A stretch of 6,886 nt of DNA from positions 38,323-45,208 of the forward strand of contig CAJUEF010000009.1 of NCBI GenBank assembly GCA_910585035.1, written 5' to 3'. Of the stretch, positions 1 through 6,028 are shown one piece after another; the first letter of the stretch is position 1; each line of letters opens with the position of its first letter. The position numbers were made by a program, and so were the translations under genes. Origin of the DNA: an uncultured Christensenellaceae bacterium (GTDB taxonomy: Bacteria > Bacillota > Clostridia > Christensenellales > MGBC116941). Under the pieces are notes generated by a model, which saw only the letters and a program-made list of their open reading frames with translations, was not told where the DNA came from and did no database searches.

Positions 1-202
1 CTTAAGAAATTCAAACCGCATTTAAGATGTTAAACCTAAAACACTTAATATAGGCTTTCTCTTGCTAATTTTCTTTTTCTAAAAGAGAAATAACCTGATG
101 AAAGCAAAACTTAAGAAATTCAAACTGCATTTAAGATGTTAAACCTAAAACACTTATATAGGTTTTCTCTTGCTACTTCTCTTTTTTCTAAAAGAGAAGT
201 AG
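1..202. repeat. Two tandem copies of a 109-bp-period hairpin repeat
   Basis: Copy 1 (1-93) and copy 2 (110-202) both begin CTTAAGAAATTCAAAC. Over the first 67 bases they differ only by substitutions at 17 and 55 and a one-base indel near 48. Each ends in a hairpin. In copy 2 a perfect 13-bp stem (173-185 with 190-202, CTACTTCTCTTTT and its complement) closes a TTCT loop. In copy 1 (66-92) the hairpin persists in weaker form with a G-U pair and one mismatch. Copy 2 also has a 7-bp inverted pair, AAACCTA at 141-147 with TAGGTTT at 159-165. No T-run follows the hairpins, so they are not ordinary terminators. The repeats show no coding signal. Copy 1 starts at the first base of the window, so the array may extend leftward. 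The function is unknown. Confidence 0.8.
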
Positions 203-238
203 GAGTTCAATCAATTTACATTTCTTTCTCCATATCGC

Positions 239-277
239 CCGACATCATATGTCCGGTACAATTCTCACTTTATGTCG
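239..277. promoter_or_regulatory. Operator-like GACAT/ATGTC half-sites upstream of the HTH regulator
   Basis: GACAT at 241-245 and ATGTC at 249-253 form an inverted pair with a 3-base spacer, and a third ATGTC lies at 272-276. They sit about 55-90 bases before the regulator's start. A TACAAT that could serve as a -10 element lies between them at 257-262, but no convincing -35 is seen at the right distance. Cro/CI-type regulators often bind such dyads in their own promoter region, so an autoregulatory operator is an inference. No other feature is visible between the repeat and the gene. Confidence 0.35.
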
Positions 278-313
278 TGTTAATTTTGGCATTTTTAAAC
301 TATCCTGTTTTTG

Positions 314-321
314 AAAGGAGG
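314..321 (+). promoter_or_regulatory. Ribosome binding site fixing a GTG start for the HTH regulator
   Basis: AAAGGAGG ends nine bases before the GTG at 331. No comparable site precedes the ATG at 136, which is in the same open frame, so the GTG start is preferred. Confidence 0.85.
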
Positions 322-330
322 AACAACAAA

Positions 331-837
331 GTGGATCAGAAAAAAACAGGAAGCTTTTTTAAAGAGCTTCGCAAGGAAAAAGGGCTCACACAAGAACAGC
401 TTGCAGAAGTTTTCGGCGTCTCTGCAAGAACAGTTTCAAGATGGGAAACAGGCAGCAACATGCCTGATTTAGATATCCTAATTGAAATGGCGGATTATTA
501 TAACATGGAGCTTAGAGAATTACTTGATGGAGAAAGGAAAAGTGAGAAAATGAATAAAGACTTAGAAGAAACCGTATTAAAGATTGCCGGTTACAGTAAC
601 GATGAAAAAATGAGGTTGATGAAAAAGTTACACGTTTTTTCTTGGATTGGCGTAATTGCATTTATTATTTTTATGATTTTGGAAATGGTGGGGCTTGCTG
701 ATAGCGGAAATACAGAAAGCGTTGCGTCCCTTTGCGCAGGTATATCTTTTGGAATGCTTATAATATCCGTAATTTACACAAGCAGACATATTTTCAAAAT
801 TCAGGCATTTAAAAAAAGGATTTTCGGGCGCAGATAA
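331..837 (+). CDS. Membrane-anchored Cro/CI-family (XRE) transcriptional regulator
   Basis: A 168-aa protein. Residues 7-62 form a Cro/CI-type helix-turn-helix, with the features LRKEKGLTQEQLAEVFGVS and a recognition helix around SARTVSRWETG. It is followed by DLDILIEMADYYNMELRELLDGER, typical of small XRE repressors. A charged linker (about 66-100) leads to two hydrophobic segments (about 102-122 and 132-151) and a basic tail (KKRIFGRR). The DNA-binding domain is therefore probably tethered to the cytoplasmic face of the membrane. This layout is common in Bacillota; what it senses and controls is unknown. The GTG start is chosen for its strong ribosome site. The open frame continues upstream to 136, but that part overlaps repeat copy 2 and lacks a ribosome site. 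The gene stands alone and ends at a terminator shared with the convergent ZIP gene. Confidence 0.88.
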   Translation: MDQKKTGSFFKELRKEKGLTQEQLAEVFGVSARTVSRWETGSNMPDLDILIEMADYYNMELRELLDGERKSEKMNKDLEETVLKIAGYSNDEKMRLMKKLHVFSWIGVIAFIIFMILEMVGLADSGNTESVASLCAGISFGMLIISVIYTSRHIFKIQAFKKRIFGRR

Positions 838-903
838 ATCTCAGTTTTATCAAAAACTAAAAACTGTTTCTTATCGCAAAGCCAAAGAATACGCTTTAAG
901 TTT

Positions 904-950
904 AAAAAACAACCCCCAAGCTACACTTTTAAATGGGGTTTGTTTTATAT
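904..950. terminator. Bidirectional terminator between the HTH regulator and ZIP transporter
   Basis: AAACAACCCC (907-916) pairs with GGGGTTTGTTT (935-945), with one bulged T. A T-rich run follows on the plus strand and the A-run at 904-909 gives a T-run on the minus strand. It lies between two convergent genes and can serve both. Confidence 0.8.
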
Positions 951-965
951 TTCCTTATGTTTTAT

Positions 966-1748
966 TTATCCAAGAGCCACATCCAGCGCCATCATAACAG
1001 TAAAGCCTGCTGCAAACAGCACCGTACCTACATTGGAATGTGTTCCTTCCGACATTTCGGGAATAAGCTCTTCAACTACAACATATACCATAGCTCCTGC
1101 TGCAAAGCTTAAAAGATATGGCAAAAGTGGAACCACAAGACCTGCTGCTAAAATGGTCAAAGCCGCGCCAATTGGCTCCACAGCACCGGAAAGCGCCCCA
1201 TAAAGAAAAGCTTTTCCTTTGCCAACTCCCTCTGCCTTTAATGGCATGGATATAATAGCGCCCTCGGGAAAATTCTGTATGGCTATTCCTAAAGAAAGGG
1301 CCAGCGCCCCCATAACGGTGATTCCCGCTTCTCCCGACAGCAATCCTGCATAAACAACGCCAACAGCCATCCCCTCCGGCAGATTGTGAAGAGTAACAGC
1401 CAGCACAAGCATAGTTGTCTTCTGTAAACTGCTTTTAGGACCCTCAGCATCGTCACTGTTCATGTGAAGATGAGGGATAGTACGATCCAAAAGCAGTAAA
1501 AAAAGAATGCCAACCCAAAATCCAACCGCAGCGGGCATAAACGCCCACTTACCCATATGTGACGATTGGTCCATAGCAGGAACCAAAAGGCTCCAAATTG
1601 AAGCTGCCACCATGACCCCCGCTGCAAATCCGGTTAGCGCCCTTTGCACCATTGGATTTAGTTTATTTTTCATAAACAGCACGCAGGCAGACCCAAGCGC
1701 TGTTCCAAGAAATGGTATTAAAACACCCTTAAAAACCTCTGTATACAT
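966..1748 (-). CDS. ZIP-family metal transporter, GufA-like
   Basis: A 260-aa integral membrane protein with about eight hydrophobic segments, the usual size for a bacterial ZIP permease. These import divalent metals such as zinc, manganese or iron into the cytoplasm; the metal cannot be read from the sequence. The two signature metal-site helices are present: HNLPEG at 121-126 and QNFPEG at 158-163. The Q in place of H in the second resembles the GufA branch rather than ZupT. A histidine pair (H93, H95) lies in the loop before the HNLPEG helix, E190 lies in SGAVEPIGA, and EE at 226-227 lies in a later helix. The ATG at 1748 is chosen because AGGAGG stands nine bases before it. The frame stays open to a GTG at 1832, but that would add a non-conserved hydrophilic stretch with no usable ribosome site. 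It is monocistronic, with its own promoter and a long structured leader. Confidence 0.92.
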   Translation of the reverse strand: MYTEVFKGVLIPFLGTALGSACVLFMKNKLNPMVQRALTGFAAGVMVAASIWSLLVPAMDQSSHMGKWAFMPAAVGFWVGILFLLLLDRTIPHLHMNSDDAEGPKSSLQKTTMLVLAVTLHNLPEGMAVGVVYAGLLSGEAGITVMGALALSLGIAIQNFPEGAIISMPLKAEGVGKGKAFLYGALSGAVEPIGAALTILAAGLVVPLLPYLLSFAAGAMVYVVVEELIPEMSEGTHSNVGTVLFAAGFTVMMALDVALG

Positions 1749-1749
1749 G

Positions 1750-1821
1750 TTATAAACACCTCCTAAATGCTGTAAAATAGCATTTTTCTTTTTTAAATCC
1801 ATTTTCCAAGCTATACAGCAT
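1750..1821 (-). CDS. Possible 23-codon leader ORF upstream of the ZIP gene
   Basis: On the minus strand an ATG at 1821 opens a short frame, MLYSLENGFKKEKCYFTAFR and three further residues (RCL), ending in TAA at 1750-1752, one base before the transporter's ATG. An AGGAG lies about 12 bases upstream of this ATG, which is longer than ideal. The nearly abutting stop and start would suit translational coupling or a leader peptide, but a frame this short can occur by chance. The peptide resembles nothing I recognise. Confidence 0.2.
   Translation of the reverse strand: MLYSLENGFKKEKCYFTAFRRCL
1759..1764 (-). promoter_or_regulatory. Ribosome binding site of the ZIP transporter
   Basis: AGGAGG on the minus strand lies ten bases before the ATG at 1748. 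It decides the start of the transporter against an upstream in-frame GTG. It lies directly next to the 3' strand of a leader hairpin (1767-1774), so its accessibility could depend on leader folding. Confidence 0.85.
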
Positions 1822-1901
1822 CCAACAGTCACACTCCTAAAATAAGTTAGCTGATGCTAATCTGCATTTAAATAGAGCTATTTGTATATTATTGACTGTT
1901 G
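1767..1901 (-). ncRNA. Structured 5' leader of the ZIP mRNA, candidate cis-regulatory RNA
   Basis: The predicted transcription start (about 1901) coincides with CAACAGTCA (1901-1893), which pairs perfectly over 9 bp with TGACTGTTG (1831-1823). Inside lie two small hairpins: AAATA/TATTT (1883-1870, loop GCTC) and TTAGC/GCTAA (1860-1847, loop ATCA). The outline is therefore a three-way junction. Next comes an 8-bp stem, ATGCTGTA (1821-1814) with TACAGCAT (1774-1767), ending just before the ribosome site. Competing pairings exist: AGCATC (1858-1853) with GATGCT (1822-1817), and TAAATGC (1870-1864) with GCATTTA (1770-1764). I do not recognise the conserved cores of the yybP-ykoY (Mn), NiCo, M-box or purine riboswitches. 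The pairings are seen; regulation is inference. Confidence 0.4.
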
Positions 1902-1907
1902 TTTTTT

Positions 1908-1937
1908 AGTATATCCATTTTATCCTATTTTTGTCAA
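1908..1937 (-). promoter_or_regulatory. Sigma-A promoter of the ZIP transporter
   Basis: On the minus strand TTGACA (1937-1932), an 18-base spacer and TATACT (1913-1908) give a near-consensus housekeeping promoter. The predicted start is near 1901, leaving a leader of about 150 nt. A short dyad, AAATAG-AG-CTATTT on the plus strand at 1870-1883, lies just downstream and could alternatively be a repressor site in the DNA. Confidence 0.8.
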
Positions 1938-1967
1938 CATAATAAAAAATAAATCTTTAAAAATATT

Positions 1968-2007
1968 AAAAAAACCCCAAAAATATATTATAATGGGGAT
2001 TTTTTTA
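1968..2007 (-). terminator. Terminator of the proS-GNAT operon
   Basis: On the minus strand an A-run and CCCC pair with GGGG and a seven-T run (CCCC/GGGG at 1995-1998 and 1975-1978, extended by A-T pairs). The upstream half of the stem lies inside the last codons of the acetyltransferase and its stop falls in the loop. The element is symmetrical enough to work on both strands. Confidence 0.75.
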
Positions 2008-2494
2008 TATTATAAATATATTGTATTTCCTTTAAATCTTTTCCTCCAATATTAATGTATAACACTTCACCGCTTTTATAAAATCCATATTTTTCATAAA
2101 AGTCTTTTGCAATAACGTTCTTCTCTAAAGCCCACAAATAAACGTCCTTATATCCCGCTTTAGCCAAAGCTTTAATACCTGCATCCATAAGCAGACCGCC
2201 AAATCCCTTGCCTGTATATTCCGGCAAAAAATAAATAGAAACTATTTCTCCGTAATTCGCCATATCCTCATATCTGGAATGACAATAACAAAGCGTCCCT
2301 ATAGGTTTATCACCATCAAGCATAATTAGCGAATAAAATCCCGGACTTTCCAGAATTTTCACCCATCGTCCCCTGCTTATTTCTTCAAGATAGGAAAAAG
2401 GAATAATGCCTTTATAGGCATATTTCCAGCTTTCCTCATAAATATTGCTAATAGCATATCTATCGTCATTTTCGTTTAAAGGTCTTATTTCCAT
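1988..2494 (-). CDS. GNAT-family N-acetyltransferase
   Basis: A 168-aa single-domain protein that should transfer an acetyl group from acetyl-CoA to an amine; the substrate is not evident. It begins MEIRPLNEND, a typical GNAT opening. The acetyl-CoA-binding motif A lies at about 84-105 (IVSIYFLPEYTGKGFGGLLMD, pyrophosphate loop YTGKGFG at 93-99). Motif B is NVIAKDFYEKYGF at 126-138. The ATG at 2494 is chosen because conserved GNAT sequence starts there; a TTG at 2521 in the same frame would overlap proS. The ribosome site is weak (AAAG only), and the gene starts ten bases after the proS stop, so it is probably translated by coupling to proS on the same transcript. Whether it has a role tied to prolyl-tRNA is unknown; co-transcription may be incidental. 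Confidence 0.88.
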   Translation of the reverse strand: MEIRPLNENDDRYAISNIYEESWKYAYKGIIPFSYLEEISRGRWVKILESPGFYSLIMLDGDKPIGTLCYCHSRYEDMANYGEIVSIYFLPEYTGKGFGGLLMDAGIKALAKAGYKDVYLWALEKNVIAKDFYEKYGFYKSGEVLYINIGGKDLKEIQYIYNIKKSPL

Positions 2495-2504
2495 AAAAAA
2501 TACT

Positions 2505-3947
2505 TTAATAAGCCTTTGCAAAATACATCATTTTTTTAGCAGGCTTGCCGCAGTGAACGCATACGTCTGACAGCTGCTTTTGCTCAAAAGGCGCACAGCG
2601 GGTAGTCGCTCCCGTCTTTTCCTTAATCTCCTCTTCACACTCGCCGCAGCCGCACCACATAGCGCGCACAAAGCCGCTTCCGCTTTCTATATGCCCGGTA
2701 AATGTTTCAAAATCCGTTGCGTCAACGGTATGAGCTTCCCTGTGCTCAAGCGCCTGGTTAAACATGTTATCCTGTATTTCATCAAGTAATTCAGGTATCC
2801 TCTTTGTTGTTTCATCCATTTTGATTTCGCCCTTGGAAAAATCATCTCTCCTTGCATAAACCACACTGCCCTTTTCAATATCCTTAGGACCAATCTCAAT
2901 TCTTACAGGAACGCCTTTAAGCTCCCATTCGTTAAATTTAAAACCCGGGCTTACTGTATCCCTGTCATCCAGCTTAACCTTAATGCCTTGGGCTTTCAGG
3001 CTATTATAAAGTTCTATCGCCTTATCCAAAACTCCTTCTTTGTTAGCTGCAATAGGCACAATAACAGCCTGAACAGGTGCAATTCTTGGAGGCAATTTAA
3101 GTCCCCTTTCATCTCCATGTACCATAATAAGCCCGCCAATAAGACGGGTTGAAACCCCCCATGACGTCTGATAAGGATTTTGCAGCTCACCGTTTCTGTC
3201 ACTGTACTCAATGTCATATACCTTTGAGAAGTGCTGTCCCAAATCGTGGGATGTACCCATTTGCAGAGCCTTGCCATCGTGCATAAGGGCTTCCATTGTA
3301 TATGTAGCTTCTGCACCTGCAAAACGCTCATTTTCACTCTTTTGACCTTTAATAACAGGAATAGCCATCACCTTTTCCGCAAGGTCAGCATAAACGCCCA
3401 GCATTTTCAGCGTTTCTTCCATTGCTTCCTCATGAGTTTCATGAAGGGTATGTCCCTCCTGCCATAAAAACTCACTTGTCCTAAGGAAAGGTCTTGTGGT
3501 CTTTTCCCAGCGGACTACGTTTGCCCACTGATTATATAAATAAGGCAAATCTCTATATGATTTCAGCCACTTTGCGTACATACTGCAAATAATTGTTTCC
3601 GAGGTAGGACGGACGCACAGCCTTTCAGTCAGCTCTTCGCTGCCTGCATGAGTGACCCACGCAACCTCGGGAGCAAATCCTTCAACGTGGTCTACCTCTT
3701 TTTGCAAGAGGCTTTCTGGAATAAAAATGGGAAAATAAGCGTTTTCATGACCGGTTTCTTTAAACCGCTCGTCCAAATACTTTTGTATATTCTCCCATAT
3801 TGCATAACCATAGGGCTTTATTACCATGCATCCGCGCACGTTGGAATAATCCACCATATCCGCATGCATAATAACATCCGTATACCACTGAGAAAAATCC
3901 GTTTCCCTGTTTGCTATGTGTGTCACAAACTGCGTATTTTTAGCCAT
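2505..3947 (-). CDS. proS: Prolyl-tRNA synthetase, archaeal/eukaryotic type (EC 6.1.1.15)
   Basis: A 480-aa class II aminoacyl-tRNA synthetase that charges tRNA-Pro with proline in the cytoplasm. Its length and layout are those of the short archaeal/eukaryotic-type ProRS, which lacks the roughly 180-residue INS editing domain of the E. coli-type enzyme. Visible parts include the motif 1 region with KPYGYAIWE (44-52), the RPTSE loop (113-117), motif 2 RWEKTTRPFLRTSEFLWQEGH (146-166), and motif 3 with GDERGLKLPPRIAP (278-291). An anticodon-binding domain covers about 292-400. A C-terminal zinc-type domain has Cys 432, 437, 463 and 466 as likely ligands (further Cys at 434 and 451), and the protein ends in the characteristic tyrosine (FAKAY). 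The ATG at 3947 is preferred over the upstream TTG at 3962: GGAG lies nine bases before it and the family starts there. It is the first gene of a two-gene operon. Confidence 0.97.
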   Translation of the reverse strand: MAKNTQFVTHIANRETDFSQWYTDVIMHADMVDYSNVRGCMVIKPYGYAIWENIQKYLDERFKETGHENAYFPIFIPESLLQKEVDHVEGFAPEVAWVTHAGSEELTERLCVRPTSETIICSMYAKWLKSYRDLPYLYNQWANVVRWEKTTRPFLRTSEFLWQEGHTLHETHEEAMEETLKMLGVYADLAEKVMAIPVIKGQKSENERFAGAEATYTMEALMHDGKALQMGTSHDLGQHFSKVYDIEYSDRNGELQNPYQTSWGVSTRLIGGLIMVHGDERGLKLPPRIAPVQAVIVPIAANKEGVLDKAIELYNSLKAQGIKVKLDDRDTVSPGFKFNEWELKGVPVRIEIGPKDIEKGSVVYARRDDFSKGEIKMDETTKRIPELLDEIQDNMFNQALEHREAHTVDATDFETFTGHIESGSGFVRAMWCGCGECEEEIKEKTGATTRCAPFEQKQLSDVCVHCGKPAKKMMYFAKAY

Positions 3948-4006
3948 AACATTCCGCTCCAATCAATAATCTAAATATAATAAATTTTAATTTAAAATAT
4001 TAATTA

Positions 4007-4035
4007 ATTATATCAAACTCAATTTTTAAAATCAA
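4007..4035 (-). promoter_or_regulatory. Sigma-A promoter of the proS-GNAT operon
   Basis: On the minus strand TTGATT (4035-4030), a 17-base spacer and a perfect TATAAT (4012-4007) preceded by TGA (extended -10). The start would be near 4000, leaving a leader of only about 50 nt. That is too short for a T-box, so proS does not appear to be controlled by uncharged tRNA here. Confidence 0.8.
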
Positions 4036-4080
4036 TAGAGGGTCTTTGCTTCCTAGGTCAAACTTCGACACTTATCTTAG

Positions 4081-4109
4081 TTGTAAAGAACAAACACATA
4101 GTCTATACT
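4081..4109 (+). promoter_or_regulatory. Sigma-A promoter of the first lipoprotein gene
   Basis: TTGTAA (4081-4086), 17 bases, TATACT (4104-4109), with a predicted start near 4116, about 26 bases before the gene. It faces away from the proS promoter, with about 45 bases between the two -35 elements. The second lipoprotein uses the same -35 and spacing. Confidence 0.8.
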
Positions 4110-4141
4110 ATAAGCAAACAACATATTTGGAGGAATTATTT

Positions 4142-4888
4142 ATGAAAAAAATACTTGCTTTAGCTCTTTGCGCCTGCGCTGTATTTTGCTTTTCCGGATG
4201 TCAAAAAAAAGCTACTGCGGAAAGCATGGAAAGAAAAATAACCCAGCAGCTTATAGATGCCAAATACATAGATTCTGACGTCTTTGGAACTATAGGAGTA
4301 AACATGGGCAACATGGGGCATAGGCAGCTCTCAGTAAGCGGGAATGTAAAAACAGATACTTCGAGCGGCTTTCCAAAGTTAAACCTTGACGGAACCCTTG
4401 GAATAGAAGGACTTATGTCACTGCCTTTTAAAATGTATATGGACGAAAATAAATCAACCATAAACCTTTTAGGTCAAACTCAGGAAACTCCAATTAATGA
4501 GGATACAAAAAGCAAAATAACAAACGCCATAAACCTTGCCTCTCAAAATCAGGCAGACATATCAAGAACCGTTAAAGAAACAACCTATAACGATATGAAG
4601 GCGCTGGAAATAGATTATGACATTAATCAATTAAATATGTTGTTATCTGCCTCCGGAGCTCAAAATGACCCTAACAAAAAAACTACAGTTGAACAAATGA
4701 AAATATATTATCTTTTAAATGAAAACAATGATATTCATTCCTGCGTTATCAATGCATCATCAATTACAGGAACAGATAAAACAGAAATTAATCTTACAAT
4801 TAAATTTAATTCAATAGGTCAGCCTTTAAACATAACGTCAGACCAAACGGAAAACACCCAGCAATCAACATCAAGCCAGGCAGCATAA
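4142..4888 (+). CDS. Putative lipoprotein, paralogue of the next gene
   Basis: A 248-aa secreted lipoprotein of unknown function. Residues 1-20 are a type II signal peptide: MKK, a hydrophobic cysteine-rich core, then lipobox FSGC with the lipidated Cys at 20. The mature protein would be anchored to the outer face of the membrane. The body has no catalytic motif I can identify. It is rich in alternating hydrophobic/polar stretches suggestive of beta-strands, with landmarks GFPKLNLDGTLGI, INLLGQTQETPI and FNSIGQPLNIT, and the C-terminus is a polar Q/S/T-rich tail. The pattern recalls LppX/LprG- or LolA-like lipid-carrier lipoproteins, but this is only a guess from overall character. The ATG at 4142 has GGAGG eight bases before it; the in-frame ATG at 4046 would bury the signal peptide. 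It has its own promoter and terminator. Confidence 0.88.
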   Translation: MKKILALALCACAVFCFSGCQKKATAESMERKITQQLIDAKYIDSDVFGTIGVNMGNMGHRQLSVSGNVKTDTSSGFPKLNLDGTLGIEGLMSLPFKMYMDENKSTINLLGQTQETPINEDTKSKITNAINLASQNQADISRTVKETTYNDMKALEIDYDINQLNMLLSASGAQNDPNKKTTVEQMKIYYLLNENNDIHSCVINASSITGTDKTEINLTIKFNSIGQPLNITSDQTENTQQSTSSQAA

Positions 4889-4897
4889 AAGATATTT

Positions 4898-4936
4898 AAA
4901 ACACAGCGAATAAAATTATTCGCTGTGTTTTTTATT
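4898..4936 (+). terminator. Terminator after the first lipoprotein gene
   Basis: AAAACACAGCGAATAA (4898-4913) and its exact complement (4916-4931) form a long perfect stem around a very short AA turn, so the innermost pairs must open into a loop. A T-run ends at 4933. It starts ten bases after the stop codon. Confidence 0.92.
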
Positions 4937-5149
4937 AATACGACATTTTTTAAAACACCAAATCTTACTATCCAAAATGTACTTATGTAAATTATATATT
5001 TTTATATTGAAATGAAAATAAAACAAGAAAATTATTTGAAAATATATTGAATTATTATAATTAATGTGCTTAAAAACTTCTGGTTTATTTATATGGTAAA
5101 AAAAGAAGTCATATATTAATAAGCCACTTTTTATTAAAGAAAAAACTTG
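4937..5149. other. AT-rich intergenic spacer, no gene seen
   Basis: Very AT-rich DNA between the terminator of the first lipoprotein and the promoter of the second. A minus-strand open frame crosses it and runs into the second lipoprotein's signal-peptide codons, but it has no ribosome site and a composition expected by chance. A weak ACTTCT/AGAAGT inverted pair (about 5078-5109) is the only structure noticed. I see no gene or clear RNA here. Confidence 0.6.
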
Positions 5150-5178
5150 TTGTAACTCCAGTAAATTTATCTTATAAT
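5150..5178 (+). promoter_or_regulatory. Sigma-A promoter of the second lipoprotein gene
   Basis: TTGTAA (5150-5155), 17 bases, TATAAT (5173-5178). The predicted start near 5185 leaves a leader of about 26 bases. Its -35, spacer length and leader length match those of the first lipoprotein gene, differing by one base in the -10. Confidence 0.85.
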
Positions 5179-5210
5179 GTAAGTAATCATAATACATTGG
5201 AGGTATTTTA

Positions 5211-5975
5211 ATGAAAAGAATAATTGCACTTTGCCTGAGTTTTGGGCTAATATTTGCCGTAACAGGCTGCAAAAAGAAATCTGCTCAAGATATTGAACAG
5301 CAAATAACAAAACAAATGGCAGACAGTAAGTATGCGGACGTTCATATTACAGGTGATATATCCATGAATATTCCTGATGCAGGTCTCCAGAAAATTACTA
5401 TTGATACCGATTTAAAGACTGATATATCAGGTGATTTTCCAAAAATAGGCATGAACGGTTCCATAGGAGTTGCAGGAGTTATGACTCTTCCCATTAACTT
5501 TTATATGGATAATGATAAGATTGCAATAAATATACTTGGGCAATACAATGAAACTCCTATTCCTGATGATGCAAAAGCACAAATTAAATCCGCTATGAAT
5601 CAAAACAACAGCGTTCAGCTCGCTCTTAACAAAACAGTAACAAATACAAAATATAATAATCAGGATGCTTTGGAAATAGTATTTGATACTACTCAGTTAA
5701 ATCAGTTTATCAATTCTCCTCTCTTTAATCCTTCTGCCGGAACCGAGAATGTGTCCATTGACAAATTACAGGCATATTATCTGTTAAAAAACGGAGAAGA
5801 GCTTGACTCAGTAGTTGTTCAAATGTCAATGACAAGCGGAACTGAAAAAATTGATATGAATTTCACAGCAATTTACAACTCCATAGGTCAGCCTGTTGAA
5901 ATCACTCCTCCTGCTTCAACTCAAATTCAACAGCAAATGTCACTGGAAAACTTAAGCGCTAAAATGGCATCATAA
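5211..5975 (+). CDS. Putative lipoprotein, paralogue of the preceding gene
   Basis: A 254-aa lipoprotein with a type II signal peptide (residues 1-20, lipobox VTGC, Cys at 20) followed by KKK. It aligns along its length with the preceding lipoprotein. Shared blocks are QQITKQMADSKYAD against QQLIDAKYID, DFPKIGMNGSIGV against GFPKLNLDGTLGI, INILGQYNETPI against INLLGQTQETPI, and YNSIGQPVEIT against FNSIGQPLNIT. The genes therefore come from a duplication old enough for considerable divergence. The function is unknown; no enzymatic motif is seen, and the strand-rich pattern could fit a lipid- or ligand-carrying beta-sandwich fold (guess). The ATG at 5211 has GGAGG seven bases upstream. It has an independent promoter and a terminator shared with the convergent protease gene. 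Confidence 0.9.
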   Translation: MKRIIALCLSFGLIFAVTGCKKKSAQDIEQQITKQMADSKYADVHITGDISMNIPDAGLQKITIDTDLKTDISGDFPKIGMNGSIGVAGVMTLPINFYMDNDKIAINILGQYNETPIPDDAKAQIKSAMNQNNSVQLALNKTVTNTKYNNQDALEIVFDTTQLNQFINSPLFNPSAGTENVSIDKLQAYYLLKNGEELDSVVVQMSMTSGTEKIDMNFTAIYNSIGQPVEITPPASTQIQQQMSLENLSAKMAS

Positions 5976-5987
5976 TATAAACGCTCT

Positions 5988-6017
5988 AAAAAAGCCCTCA
6001 TCTTGAGGGCCTTTTTA
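5988..6017. terminator. Bidirectional terminator between lipoprotein 2 and the S41 protease
   Basis: GCCCTCA (5994-6000) and TGAGGGC (6004-6010) enclose a TCT loop. An A-run precedes and a T-run follows, giving a usable T-tract on each strand between the convergent genes. Confidence 0.9.
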
Positions 6018-6028
6018 TTACATAATTT

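Noticed and set aside
1..202. CRISPR array
   Set aside because: Only two units of over 90 bases with a 16-base gap, and no cas genes nearby; the size and layout do not fit.
136..330. In-frame N-terminal extension of the HTH regulator from the ATG at 136
   Set aside because: It would start inside repeat copy 2, has no ribosome site, and adds unrelated hydrophobic sequence before a complete HTH domain that has its own strong ribosome site and GTG.
940..1203. Plus-strand open frame opposite the ZIP gene
   Set aside because: It is antisense to well-conserved ZIP coding sequence, and its translation shows only low-complexity A/T/S/P-rich sequence; the same applies to frames antisense to proS and the protease.
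1749..1832. 28-residue N-terminal extension of the ZIP transporter from a GTG at 1832
   Set aside because: The only purine-rich site is one base from the GTG, and the extension runs through the structured leader; the ATG at 1748 has an ideal AGGAGG.
3948..4080. T-box leader upstream of proS
   Set aside because: The proS promoter sits about 60 bases from its start codon, and no T-box core sequence or antiterminator/terminator pair is present.
4916..5272. Minus-strand open frame of 118 codons between the lipoprotein genes
   Set aside because: It overlaps a strong terminator, a promoter and the signal-peptide codons of the second lipoprotein, has no ribosome site, and has the I/F/Y/K/N-rich makeup of random AT-rich DNA.
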